In this document: positions 53,837-61,211 of the stretch, piece by piece
How the letters are laid out: the number at the start of each line of letters is the position of its first letter
Position numbering within the stretch: position 1 is the first letter of the stretch
NCBI GenBank assembly: GCA_038210275.1
Contig: JBBQWV010000002.1
Coordinates: forward strand, 124,001-188,000
Length of the DNA: 64,000 nt
DNA from: PALSA-1296 sp038210275
GTDB lineage: Bacteria > Bacteroidota > Ignavibacteria > Palsa-1295
Reading direction: 5' to 3'
The notes under the pieces: generated by a model
What the model saw: only the letters and a program-made list of their open reading frames with translations
Told to the model about the DNA's origin: nothing
Databases searched by the model: none
Translations under genes and position numbers: made by a program

Positions 53837-54553
53837 CTACATTTCACCCGCAACCAGTCTCTTCTTCAATTGCGAAATATGCCAAGTAATATTAATCTCC
53901 TTCGGACAGGCTTCAACGCAGTTGAAAATCGTATGACAGCGCCAAATACCATCGGCAGAATCAAGCGCATCCATGTGCTCTTCAGGAGCTTCATCGCGTG
54001 TATCAAAAGCAAAGCGGTAGCCTTTTAAAATGGCTGCAGGTCCGAGGTAATTTTCATTCGACCAAAGCGAGGGACAGCTTGTCGTGCAACATGCACACAT
54101 GATGCACTTCGATGACTCCATCAGAAGCTCAGCATCTGGGCTTGATTGATACCGCTCCATTTCAGGAGGTGGAGTCTTCGTAATCAGATACGGCTTCACC
54201 AACTCATATTTCTTATAAAAATCCGTCATCTCGATCACGAGATCTTTGACGATCGGCAAATATGGCAAAGGCTCAATTGTGACAACCTTGCCGTCACCAA
54301 TGCCTTTAATATCTTTAAGCAAAAGTGAACAGGCAAGAGTATTCTTTCCGTTAATCTTCATCCCGTCCGAGCCGCACACGCCATGGGCACAAGAACGGCG
54401 AAAGGTCAGGGTACCATCGATCTTCCATTTAATATCATGAAGCGCATCGAGGACACGGTATGTGCCATCGAGATTGTCGAGAGTATAGTCCTGAAAATAT
54501 GGCTTGGCATCCTTCTCAGGATTATAGCGCTGAATACGGAAAGTTACTTTCAT
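53837..54553 (-). CDS. sdhB: Succinate dehydrogenase / fumarate reductase iron-sulfur subunit
   Basis: 238 residues, the usual length. Cys motifs in order: Cys55 and Cys60 with Asp63 and Cys75 (CAHGVCGSD, LAC) for [2Fe-2S], as in E. coli SdhB; CIMCACCTTSCP for the [4Fe-4S], and NCVEACPKEI for [3Fe-4S]. It passes electrons from the flavoprotein to the quinone site. sdhA and the membrane anchor genes are not in the window. A TAATTTTG promoter element lies 26 bp upstream. Confidence 0.95.
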   Translation of the reverse strand: MKVTFRIQRYNPEKDAKPYFQDYTLDNLDGTYRVLDALHDIKWKIDGTLTFRRSCAHGVCGSDGMKINGKNTLACSLLLKDIKGIGDGKVVTIEPLPYLPIVKDLVIEMTDFYKKYELVKPYLITKTPPPEMERYQSSPDAELLMESSKCIMCACCTTSCPSLWSNENYLGPAAILKGYRFAFDTRDEAPEEHMDALDSADGIWRCHTIFNCVEACPKEINITWHISQLKKRLVAGEM

Positions 54554-54579
54554 GTACAGTACAACAAATTTATTTCTGC

Positions 54580-54587
54580 AAAATTAC
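54580..54587 (-). promoter_or_regulatory. TAATTTTG -7 element of sdhB
   Basis: Plus-strand CAAAATTA gives TAATTTTG on the minus strand, 26 bp upstream of the sdhB start, matching TAnnTTTG. Confidence 0.5.
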
Positions 54588-54628
54588 GGCTTTTTTCGCG
54601 CTTACGAGAATTATATTCGAAAAAGACG

Positions 54629-54636
54629 TATTTTTG
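54629..54636 (+). promoter_or_regulatory. TATTTTTG -7 element of the gene at 54664
   Basis: TATTTTTG fits TAnnTTTG, 27 bp before the ATG of the T9SS protein and divergent to the sdhB element. Confidence 0.5.
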
Positions 54637-54663
54637 TACGATTTCACAAACACAAAAATCACC

Positions 54664-55764
54664 ATGAAATACTTTGTTACATTATTATTTGTTATTCTTT
54701 CATCTACTATTGCCTGTGCGCAGATCACAATCTCTGCAGATGATTTCATTGCCGGATTTTCGAAGATCGGAAGTGCTGAACGTACTTCTTATAGCATTTC
54801 TTCATTGACGGGTTCAGGGATAGGGATGATTGCAAAAAAAACCGGGGCTGGATTGGATTGGGATTTCTCTCCCTTCACGTTCGATCAGGAGACTACCGCC
54901 TCGCTACAAGTGATGGCTTATCCTGGTGGAGCGCCCTTTGCCAACGATCCTGACTTCACTACTGCAACTCATGTCATAAAAGTCGCACCGAAAAATCAAG
55001 GCGGTGCAACGATCTACCAATTCGTAAAAATCGATCAGAACGGTTTCTTTAATCTCGGCTCTTCATCCGATACATTAGGCGGCAAGAAATTATTGTCTTA
55101 TATTCCACCTTTGCAGGAATACAAATTCCCTATCACCTTTCAATCTTCGTGGGATAGTTACGGAAATTGGACCAATACTCCTGTAGCCGGGGTACTTGCA
55201 TCGGATTCGATCCATGTTACCGTCGATGGATATGGTAGCCTTACAACCCCTATAGCAACTCATCAGAAGAAAGGCGCTTCTCCAATGGCATCCATAAATG
55301 ATGCCCTTCGCATTACGACGAAAAAAACAAATACTATTACTTATGGTACTTTCTCACAGTCCGTCGTTACATATAAGTATGAATGGCTTACAAAAGCCGA
55401 CCACCGAGTAATTGCGAATGCTGACAAAGATCAAAAAATTACAAGCTTTACCTATAGCGCCGGAACAAGCAGTTCCGTCGAAGAAGACTTCAGCCCCGAA
55501 TCATCTTTGAATCTCCATCTCTCTGTCAACCCTGTATCAAATTCTGAAACAAGATTTTTCTATACCTTGAAAAAAGGTGGCAATGCTCAAGTCAGTATCG
55601 TGAATATGCTTGGCAATGAAGTTTCGATGCTTCATAATGGTCCAGCTGAAGCGGGTCAGAATATCATCCCCATTGACCCCACAAAGTTTACTGCAGGAAC
55701 ATACTTCCTTCGAGTCAATGCCGAAGGAATGTCAGAAATGAGGAAACTTATCATTACAAAATAA
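54664..55764 (+). CDS. Secreted protein with T9SS sorting domain, function unknown
   Basis: 366 residues from ATG at 54664 (MKYFVTLLFVILSSTI, near ACAQ); an earlier in-frame Met adds a non-signal segment. The mature region (about 20-290) is beta-rich and lacks a known domain, with YPGGAPFANDPDF and YKFPITFQSSWDS. The last 75 residues are the T9SS sorting domain (LSVNPVSNSETRFF to MRKLIITK). It ends at a strong terminator shared with nuoF. Confidence 0.8.
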   Translation: MKYFVTLLFVILSSTIACAQITISADDFIAGFSKIGSAERTSYSISSLTGSGIGMIAKKTGAGLDWDFSPFTFDQETTASLQVMAYPGGAPFANDPDFTTATHVIKVAPKNQGGATIYQFVKIDQNGFFNLGSSSDTLGGKKLLSYIPPLQEYKFPITFQSSWDSYGNWTNTPVAGVLASDSIHVTVDGYGSLTTPIATHQKKGASPMASINDALRITTKKTNTITYGTFSQSVVTYKYEWLTKADHRVIANADKDQKITSFTYSAGTSSSVEEDFSPESSLNLHLSVNPVSNSETRFFYTLKKGGNAQVSIVNMLGNEVSMLHNGPAEAGQNIIPIDPTKFTAGTYFLRVNAEGMSEMRKLIITK

Positions 55765-55784
55765 TCAATCTTATATCGGATCAG

Positions 55785-55812
55785 AAAGGCGGAGAGATCT
55801 CCGCCTTTTTTT
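55785..55812. terminator. Strong rho-independent terminator
   Basis: AAAGGCGGAG and CTCCGCCTTT pair around AGAT, followed by a run of seven T. It lies between the convergent gene ending at 55764 and nuoF; the A-rich left side could serve the other strand. Confidence 0.9.
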
Positions 55813-55817
55813 ATGCC

Positions 55818-57173
55818 CTAAGTTCTCTCAACCATTGGCACATGGATCTCGACCGGCTCTAACCCGCCTTTACGCAAGGCATGGACTTTGTTTACTTCTC
55901 GGTGAGGACGTTCTGCCGAAACTTTGGCGGCAAACTCTTCTGGGAATCGCTGAATAGTAAATTTTACGGGCCATGCAGCTGCTTCGCCTAAAGCGCAGAT
56001 CGTTCTGCCTTCAATATTTTTTGCAACATCTTCAAGTAGTGCAACATCTGCCGTCGAGCCTTCACCTGCATTGATGCGTTTTAAAACTTTATGAAGCCAG
56101 CCTGTTCCCTCTCGGCATGGAGTACACTGTCCGCAGGATTCATGCCAATAAAATTTTGAAATGCGCTGTAAGACTTTTACAATATCGGTATCTTCATCCA
56201 TCACCATGATGCCACCTGTTCCGATGGATGAACCTACAGCCTTCAAACTTTCTGCATCCATCTTCACACCTTCAAGCGCATCACCACGCAACGGTGGCAT
56301 TGATGATCCACCCGGAATTACCATCTTGATCTTTTTATTTCCCGGCACTCCTCCGCCATATTTATAGATCATATCAGTCAACAAAGTACCAGATGGTACT
56401 TCATAAACTCCTGGACGATTCACATGACCACTTACTCCAAGAAGTAAAGTACCCGGATGCTTCGCCTCCCCAATCTTAGAATATGCTTCAGCTCCCATCT
56501 TGAGTATTGGCGGAATGTTGGCGATAGTCTCGACATTATTGATCGTTGTCGGGTATCCCCAAAGCCCGTAGTTCGCTGGAAACGGCGGCTTGACTCGAGG
56601 ATAACCGCGCTGACCTTCGAGCGAATTCATCAACGCTGATTCTTCACCAACGATATATGCTCCGGCACCCTTGTGAACAGTTATATCAACAGAATAAGGA
56701 ACGCCATCACCGGAAGCAGGAAAAGTCTGCTTCATCTTTTCGCCGATGAAACCGTGGGAATAAGCATCTGCAACAGCTTTTTCAACCATCTTCACCCAAG
56801 CCGCATATTCGCCGCGAATATAAACGTAAGCATGATTGACCTGCATTGCATACGCAGCAAGCAACATCCCTTCGATCATCTGATGCGGATTGAACTCGAA
56901 TATCTGCCGATCTTTAAATGATCCCGGCTCAGATTCATCGCCATTGATGAGCAAGAATTTTTTACGGTCAGTGCCTTTTGGCATGAACGTCCATTTTAAT
57001 CCCGTAGGAAATGCAGCGCCGCCTCTTCCACGAAGACCGGATTTTTTGACTTCTTCAGTAACCTCTTCAGGCTTCATCGAAAATGCTTTGCGCATCACCT
57101 CGCCATAGCCGCCATTTTTAATATAGACGTCAATGTCGCCGAGATTTGGAATATTTGGTAATACTAAGTTCAC
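55818..57173 (-). CDS. nuoF: NADH-quinone oxidoreductase subunit F
   Basis: 451 residues. The NADH/FMN-binding region is clear: GRGGAAFPTGLKW, NGDESEPGSFKDR, GAGAYIVGEESALMNSLEG, and the [4Fe-4S] site ESCGQCTPCREGT. The subunit takes electrons from NADH through FMN to the cluster. nuoE lies 71 bp upstream on the same strand with a short palindromic repeat between. No nuoG or membrane subunits are in the window, so the rest of complex I must lie elsewhere or the pair serves another NADH-linked enzyme. Confidence 0.95.
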   Translation of the reverse strand: MNLVLPNIPNLGDIDVYIKNGGYGEVMRKAFSMKPEEVTEEVKKSGLRGRGGAAFPTGLKWTFMPKGTDRKKFLLINGDESEPGSFKDRQIFEFNPHQMIEGMLLAAYAMQVNHAYVYIRGEYAAWVKMVEKAVADAYSHGFIGEKMKQTFPASGDGVPYSVDITVHKGAGAYIVGEESALMNSLEGQRGYPRVKPPFPANYGLWGYPTTINNVETIANIPPILKMGAEAYSKIGEAKHPGTLLLGVSGHVNRPGVYEVPSGTLLTDMIYKYGGGVPGNKKIKMVIPGGSSMPPLRGDALEGVKMDAESLKAVGSSIGTGGIMVMDEDTDIVKVLQRISKFYWHESCGQCTPCREGTGWLHKVLKRINAGEGSTADVALLEDVAKNIEGRTICALGEAAAWPVKFTIQRFPEEFAAKVSAERPHREVNKVHALRKGGLEPVEIHVPMVERT

Positions 57174-57195
57174 TGTTTGTTTTGTGTTACTTTCA

Positions 57196-57235
57196 TGTCA
57201 TCGCGAGGAGTCCGCCGCGGCGAATTGCAATGACA
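57196..57235. repeat. Short TGTCATTGCGAG-family copy between nuoE and nuoF
   Basis: TGTCATCGCGAGGAG at the left and TTGCAATGACA at the right are the element's outer ends, with only a short GC-rich centre. It looks like a deleted copy of the 100-115 bp form. Confidence 0.8.
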
Positions 57236-57244
57236 CTATAAAAT

Positions 57245-57769
57245 TTACTCTAAATTTAACTCCGGCATCTGAGCATATCGCTTTGGCTCCGGAACGGATT
57301 TTGTTGTCTTAATAGTATTGACTATATTAATCGCTTCATCGCTTGATACTCGTTCAAAGAACGTCTCCCCAACTGCGATCATCGGTGCGCCGCCGCAAGC
57401 TCCCATACACTCGACTTCTTCGAGAGAGAACATACCGTCACTTGTCCGCTCTAAATGTCCACAGCCAAGTTGAGCTTTGAGGTCTTCATAGATCTTTTCG
57501 CCTCCGCGCAGCATACAGCTTACGTTCGTGCAAACCTGAACGTGGTAACGCCCCATCGGCTTTTCGAAATACATCGTATAAAAACTAACGACACCCAAGA
57601 CATGACTTTTTGGCACGTCACAAAGACGTGCTGCTTCCTCCATCCCACGCTGATCGATCCAGCCATTCTTCTCCTGAATTTTCCAAAGGATAGGAAGTAG
57701 CGCTGCCTGAGGTTTTTCATAGCGCAGTTTAAGCGCTGCTATTTCTGAGAGTTCTTGTTCGGTAAACAT
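57245..57769 (-). CDS. nuoE: NADH-quinone oxidoreductase subunit E
   Basis: 174 residues. The thioredoxin-like [2Fe-2S] fold has its four Cys in VQVCTNVSCML and VECMGACGGAP. NuoE works with NuoF in the NADH input module in the cytoplasm. The start MFTEQELSEIAALK is the first Met. A TATTTTTG promoter element lies 11 bp upstream, so the nuoEF unit probably starts there. Confidence 0.95.
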   Translation of the reverse strand: MFTEQELSEIAALKLRYEKPQAALLPILWKIQEKNGWIDQRGMEEAARLCDVPKSHVLGVVSFYTMYFEKPMGRYHVQVCTNVSCMLRGGEKIYEDLKAQLGCGHLERTSDGMFSLEEVECMGACGGAPMIAVGETFFERVSSDEAINIVNTIKTTKSVPEPKRYAQMPELNLE

Positions 57770-57780
57770 AGTTTATAATG

Positions 57781-57788
57781 CAAAAATA
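57781..57788 (-). promoter_or_regulatory. TATTTTTG -7 element of nuoE
   Basis: Plus-strand CAAAAATA gives TATTTTTG on the minus strand, 11 bp before the nuoE ATG. It fits TAnnTTTG. Confidence 0.5.
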
Positions 57789-57841
57789 CGACGGAATTTT
57801 CACCTAAACCGTTCTTTTCAAGGATTTAACTTTTTTTTGCG

Positions 57842-57849
57842 TATCTTTG
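57842..57849 (+). promoter_or_regulatory. TATCTTTG -7 element of the TPR gene
   Basis: TATCTTTG on the plus strand, 42 bp before the ATG at 57892, matching TAnnTTTG. With the nuoE element it forms a divergent promoter pair. Confidence 0.5.
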
Positions 57850-57891
57850 AACAATTTATTTCACTATTTAATAACTAATCGGAATAATTTT

Positions 57892-58992
57892 ATGAAAGAA
57901 CTCCGCCTTTTCCTCACACTCCTTTTAGTATGTTGTACTATATCGAGAGTTTCCGCTCAGGACGGACGGCTTGAACCAAAACCTGCAAGTGAAGATGAAC
58001 TTGCAGTGATCAAGCGCGGAGCCGACCTTAATGATGAGGGAAAGTATGGTGACGCGATTGAAGAGTTCAATAAGGTGCTTGTAAAAAATCCTGATTGCGT
58101 TCAGGTAATGTATGAAATGGCAAATACCTATTATGCTAAAGGAGATTCCAAAAAATCAATGGAATTTGCAGATAAGGGTTTGAAGTACAAATCTCAATAT
58201 TTGCCGCTTTTTTATGTATTAGAAGGCAGTATTGAAGACGACAACAAAAACCCCGACGGAGCGATCGCAGATTATAAAAAAGCTATAGCTGTCTCCCCTA
58301 AATTCCAATCTGCATATTTTAATCTGGGCATTACCCTCCGAAGAATGGGAAAAACTGAGGAGGCGTTAGATAATCTCAAGCAATCGGTAAAACTTAAACC
58401 AGAGCATTCTTCATCGAATTTGCAGATAGCAGATATTTACCGGATGAGGAATCAGAAAATCCCGGCATTCATGGCATACATGTCTTATCTCTATTTTGCA
58501 GATGACGAAGATAAACGCATTCCGCGTGTTATTGAAGAGCTCAGAAAATTGGCAGGTGGCGGAGAAAAAAATGCAAGCGGTGGAATGAATATCTCCTTAT
58601 CTATGGATTCGACAGAAGGAAATTTCTTTGGCTCTGAACTGATGATGGGCCTCGATGCTGCAAGTGATTTAGATAAAGCGATAGATTCTGCTAATAAAAC
58701 TCAAACTACTCCATTCGAAAAGGAAATTCATAGATATAATATGATCATTCGTTCGATATATGTTGATGCTTCTAAATATGTTGATCCTTCTAAAGAACAT
58801 CATGAAGGATTTGCAATGCAATTTTATGCTCCATTTCTTCGATCAATGCAAGAATCCGGTAATACAGATACATACTGCCATATCATTGGCATCCGTATTG
58901 ATAAAGAAGAAGCGAAAGAGTGGTTTGACAAACATACAGATGATTTCAAAAAATACTGGGCATGGGAAAAAGAATATTACTCCAAGAAATAA
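57892..58992 (+). CDS. Exported TPR-repeat protein
   Basis: 366 residues from ATG at 57892 (MKELRLFLTLLLVCCTI, near VSAQ). Four TPR units are visible over about 45-185 (DLNDEGKYGDAIEEFNKVL, MANTYYAKGDSKKSMEF, NPDGAIADYKKAIAVSP, GITLRRMGKTEEALDNL). The C-terminal half has a helical domain of unknown type ending in WEKEYYSKK. TPR proteins of the periplasm usually hold protein partners together; the partner is not known. Confidence 0.82.
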   Translation: MKELRLFLTLLLVCCTISRVSAQDGRLEPKPASEDELAVIKRGADLNDEGKYGDAIEEFNKVLVKNPDCVQVMYEMANTYYAKGDSKKSMEFADKGLKYKSQYLPLFYVLEGSIEDDNKNPDGAIADYKKAIAVSPKFQSAYFNLGITLRRMGKTEEALDNLKQSVKLKPEHSSSNLQIADIYRMRNQKIPAFMAYMSYLYFADDEDKRIPRVIEELRKLAGGGEKNASGGMNISLSMDSTEGNFFGSELMMGLDAASDLDKAIDSANKTQTTPFEKEIHRYNMIIRSIYVDASKYVDPSKEHHEGFAMQFYAPFLRSMQESGNTDTYCHIIGIRIDKEEAKEWFDKHTDDFKKYWAWEKEYYSKK

Positions 58993-59051
58993 ATCTTACT
59001 CCTCTTATTGAAAAATACCTATTAGGAAGCGAATCCTTTAAAAGTTGAAAA

Positions 59052-59075
59052 CCCGACGAAATTGCTTTCGGCGGG
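59052..59075. other. Hairpin just upstream of a strong Shine-Dalgarno
   Basis: CCCGACGAAA and TTTCGGCGGG pair with one A-G mismatch around TTGC, six bases before AGGAGG at 59081-59086. It may be a regulatory leader of the tiny ORF at 59092, or a terminator remnant; no T run follows. Confidence 0.55.
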
Positions 59076-59091
59076 CTTCCAGGAGGTCACT

Positions 59092-59136
59092 ATGAAACAC
59101 ACAGAACGTGAGACTGAAGTGTTGGTGAGACACTAA
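59092..59136 (+). CDS. Possible 14-codon small ORF with a strong Shine-Dalgarno
   Basis: MKHTERETEVLVRH then TAA, preceded by AGGAGG five bases before the ATG. Genes in this window rarely show a full Shine-Dalgarno, so this is unusual. The peptide is polar, with two short Arg/His-containing halves. It may be a leader peptide, a small regulator or chance; nothing follows on the same strand. Confidence 0.35.
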   Translation: MKHTERETEVLVRH

Positions 59137-59262
59137 CCAATATATATGCAATTGGTGTGCCAAACTTCTTCAACTCAGAAAATTATTTTGAGCCATAGGT
59201 AACTCTATATAAATCAACGAACTAAGTTTATATTTTCCGTATCTCCTATTACCCATCTTCCC

Positions 59263-59814
59263 TTACTCAGGCTCAACCTGACCATAATCCAGTTCAACAG
59301 GTGTCTTCCTGCCGAAGATAGAAACCTCGACTTTGAGCTTTTGCTTATCGTCATTGATCTCTTTGATCTGCCCTTGGAATCCGTTAAAAGGTCCATCAAT
59401 GACCTTAACAGGCTGTCCTAAGAAGTACTTCACCTCCGGAGACTCCGTATCCTTCTTTTCTTCGACCTTACCCAAGATGCGACGCATCTCATCGGCATGA
59501 AGAGCTGTCGGGCGATCTTTTGAAGGACCAACGAAGCTCACGACACTTGGAATCGAGAGGATAATATCAATGATCTTCTTATCAATCGCGGCTTCCAAAA
59601 GGATGTAGCCGGGAAGAAAGCTCTTTGTTTTGACGCGTTTTTTTCCATCGCGCACTTCGAACACTTTCTCGACGGGGATAACCACTTCCAAAACACGGTC
59701 AGCAAGCCCACGGCGCTTCATCTCATCTTCGATGTATGCCTTGACCTTATTTTCATGCCCGGTGAAACACCTAAGGGCATACCATTTCATTTGTGTCGCT
59801 TGCAGTTCGCTCAT
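59263..59814 (-). CDS. nusG: Transcription termination/antitermination factor NusG
   Basis: 183 residues. The NGN domain (MKWYALRCFTGHENKVKAY onward) and the C-terminal KOW domain (QPVKVIDGPFNGFQG) are present. NusG binds RNA polymerase and links it to ribosomes and Rho. It follows secE by 15 bp, as in most bacteria, but rplK does not follow it here. Start at 59814 has a Met 24 bp later as alternative. Confidence 0.96.
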   Translation of the reverse strand: MSELQATQMKWYALRCFTGHENKVKAYIEDEMKRRGLADRVLEVVIPVEKVFEVRDGKKRVKTKSFLPGYILLEAAIDKKIIDIILSIPSVVSFVGPSKDRPTALHADEMRRILGKVEEKKDTESPEVKYFLGQPVKVIDGPFNGFQGQIKEINDDKQKLKVEVSIFGRKTPVELDYGQVEPE

Positions 59815-59829
59815 TTGTGGAGTTCGGTC

Positions 59830-60066
59830 TTAGAGTGAATAAACAAGGCGCAGGACGACTTCGAAGATCTTATCCACGCCAAAGACGAATGCCGAAAAAA
59901 GAACGCATAATCCAAGCGTCACAAGCGTTGCGTCAAGAAGCTCTTCGCGCGTCGGCCATGTAACCTTCTTCATCTCCTTGTTTACGTCGATGAAGAAACC
60001 AATGGTCTTGTCTTTAAGACTCTTTCGCTCAGGAGCGAGTTGTGTTGAAACGAGTGTATCTGCCAT
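59830..60066 (-). CDS. secE: Preprotein translocase subunit SecE
   Basis: 78 residues. A soluble N-terminal part with the conserved FFIDVNKEMKKVTWPTREE is followed by one membrane helix (LVTLGLCVLFSAFVFGV). SecE is the essential clamp of the SecYEG channel. It lies between tRNA-Trp and nusG, the common order. Confidence 0.95.
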   Translation of the reverse strand: MADTLVSTQLAPERKSLKDKTIGFFIDVNKEMKKVTWPTREELLDATLVTLGLCVLFSAFVFGVDKIFEVVLRLVYSL

Positions 60067-60076
60067 AATCCTTGAT

Positions 60077-60166
60077 AAAAAAGCTAAAAGCTAGAAGCTA
60101 AAAGCTAAAAAAAATAGATCGTTGGGCGTCAAACTTTTAGCTTTTGGCTTCTAGCTCTTCGCTTTT
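60077..60166. repeat. Hairpin of AAAAGCT/AGCTTTT 7-mer repeats
   Basis: Left arm AAAAGCTAAAAGCTAGAAGC, right arm CTTTTAGCTTTTGGCTTCT with AGCTCTTCGCTTTT, around ATAGATCGTTGGGCG. It sits between tRNA-Trp and secE. It is one of three hairpins in the window built of such short repeats. Confidence 0.75.
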
Positions 60167-60172
60167 GTATCG

Positions 60173-60245
60173 CACGTCAGGAGGGAATTGAACCCCCAAC
60201 CAACGGTTTTGGAGACCGCTACTCTACCAATTGAGCTACTGACGT
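60173..60245 (-). tRNA. tRNA-Trp (anticodon CCA)
   Basis: Acceptor ACGTCAG/CTGACGT, anticodon loop CTCCAAA giving CCA, T loop TTCAATT, discriminator G. It precedes secE and nusG on the same strand, a conserved arrangement. Confidence 0.96.
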
Positions 60246-60282
60246 GTCTGAAAGCTGACAGCAACCGCTGGCAGCCTACAGC

Positions 60283-60432
60283 TTATTTGGTCTCTTTGTG
60301 GATCTGACGCTTTCTGCAGCGCGAGCAAAACTTCTTGTACTCCACACGTCCTGATTGCTTGCGCTTGTTTTTGGTCGCAGAGTAGTTACGCTCTTTGCAC
60401 TCAGTACATTCTAACGTTATAATGTCTCTCAT
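60283..60432 (-). CDS. rpmG: 50S ribosomal protein L33
   Basis: 49 residues, too short for the usual ORF cut-off. It starts [18 protein letters not shown] and carries the zinc pairs Cys9-Cys12 (CTEC) and Cys36-Cys39 (CSRC) of the zinc-binding L33 form, ending [10 protein letters not shown] Shine-Dalgarno-like AAGGA lies about nine bases upstream. L33 sits near the E site of the large subunit. It lies between tRNA-Gly and tRNA-Trp in the tRNA-secE-nusG cluster, a common place. Confidence 0.96.
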   Translation of the reverse strand: MRDIITLECTECKERNYSATKNKRKQSGRVEYKKFCSRCRKRQIHKETK

Positions 60433-60463
60433 TGTCGTATTCCTTTCGTAAAAAAAATCTTTG

Positions 60464-60491
60464 GTAGAGACGCACCATGGCGCGTCTCTAC
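60464..60491. repeat. Palindromic repeat GTAGAGACGC ... GCGTCTCTAC
   Basis: GTAGAGACGC pairs with GCGTCTCTAC around ACCATGGC. The motif looks like a small dispersed repeat found in many bacterial genomes; one copy was seen here, between rpmG and tRNA-Gly. Confidence 0.75.
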
Positions 60492-60495
60492 GTAG

Positions 60496-60568
60496 AGCGG
60501 GAGACGAGACTCGAACTCGCGACCAACAGCTTGGAAGGCTGTGACTCTACCAACTGAGTTACTCCCGC
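60496..60568 (-). tRNA. tRNA-Gly (anticodon TCC)
   Basis: Acceptor GCGGGAG/CTCCCGC, anticodon stem ACAGC/GCTGT with loop CTTCCAA giving TCC, T loop TTCGAGT, discriminator T. It is part of the Thr-Tyr-Thr-Gly run. Confidence 0.96.
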
Positions 60569-60647
60569 AAAAACAAACTTAAACTTTAATGCTTAAAAAA
60601 CTTCTTCCCCATTTCAGCATTAAACTTTCGAGGCGTAGCCTCGGCAG

Positions 60648-60720
60648 AGCTCACGATCGGGATTGAACCGACGACCTCGTCCTTACCAAGGACGTGCTCT
60701 ACCAACTGAGCTACGTGAGC
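60648..60720 (-). tRNA. tRNA-Thr (anticodon GGT)
   Basis: Acceptor GCTCACG/CGTGAGC, anticodon stem CGTCC/GGACG with loop TTGGTAA giving GGT, T loop TTCAATC, discriminator T. In many bacteria this tRNA is directly before tuf; here tRNA-Gly follows. Confidence 0.96.
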
Positions 60721-60725
60721 GACTT

Positions 60726-60797
60726 GGCAAGGATGAAGGATGAATGATGAATGATGATTTTTTTTTCATCTTTCATCCTTCATCCTTCATCCTTGCC
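60726..60797. repeat. Long near-perfect hairpin of GATGAAG/CTTCATC repeats
   Basis: GGCAAGGATGAAGGATGAAT pairs with the far arm ending CATCCTTCATCCTTGCC around a T-rich centre. It lies between tRNA-Thr(GGT) and tRNA-Tyr and may stop or slow transcription or guide processing. Confidence 0.8.
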
Positions 60798-60804
60798 CAC
60801 GAAG

Positions 60805-60887
60805 TGGGCAGAGAAGGACTCGAACCTTCGTAGACGTAAGTCAGCAGATTTACAGTCTGCCCTCGTTGACCGCTTGAGTATCTGCCC
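60805..60887 (-). tRNA. tRNA-Tyr (anticodon GTA)
   Basis: Acceptor GGGCAGA/TCTGCCC, anticodon stem GCAGA/TCTGC with loop CTGTAAA giving GTA, a long variable arm (GACTTACGTC), T loop TTCGAGT, discriminator A. Class II length (83 nt) fits tRNA-Tyr. Confidence 0.96.
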
Positions 60888-60983
60888 ATGTTAGCTTCAA
60901 AAATAAACTTAAAGCTAAAAAACAAATCCATATCATTTTTTTACGCTCTTCCCTATCAAACCCATGAGACAAAAGCCTCAATG

Positions 60984-61056
60984 AGCCGGCAGACGGACTC
61001 GAACCGACGACCTGCTGATTACAAATCAGCTGCTCTACCAACTGAGCTATGCCGGC
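60984..61056 (-). tRNA. tRNA-Thr (anticodon TGT)
   Basis: Acceptor GCCGGCA/TGCCGGC, anticodon stem GCTGA/TCAGC with loop TTTGTAA giving TGT, T loop TTCGAGT, discriminator T. It is the first gene of the minus-strand tRNA cluster. Confidence 0.96.
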
Positions 61057-61066
61057 GTAAAAAATC

Positions 61067-61102
61067 AAATTCTCTCCCACCAATGTTGGCGGAAGAGAAT
61101 TT
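61067..61102. other. Inverted repeat in the leader of the tRNA cluster
   Basis: AAATTCTCT and AGAGAATTT pair, with inner CCAA/TTGG. It lies just upstream of tRNA-Thr(TGT) on the minus strand and could be a leader structure or an unrelated small palindrome. Confidence 0.5.
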
Positions 61103-61211
61103 AGCCCGATTATAATGATTTTCAGGCGTTTCTGGTTCCCAAAATCGGGTTTTTAACCAAAATAGCCGTAATAATTAAGACATCAACTATGAAAATCTAT
61201 TGTCAGGATAG

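Noticed and set aside
8801..57235. The palindromic repeats as CRISPR
   Set aside because: Copies are kilobases apart with no regular spacers and no cas genes in the window.
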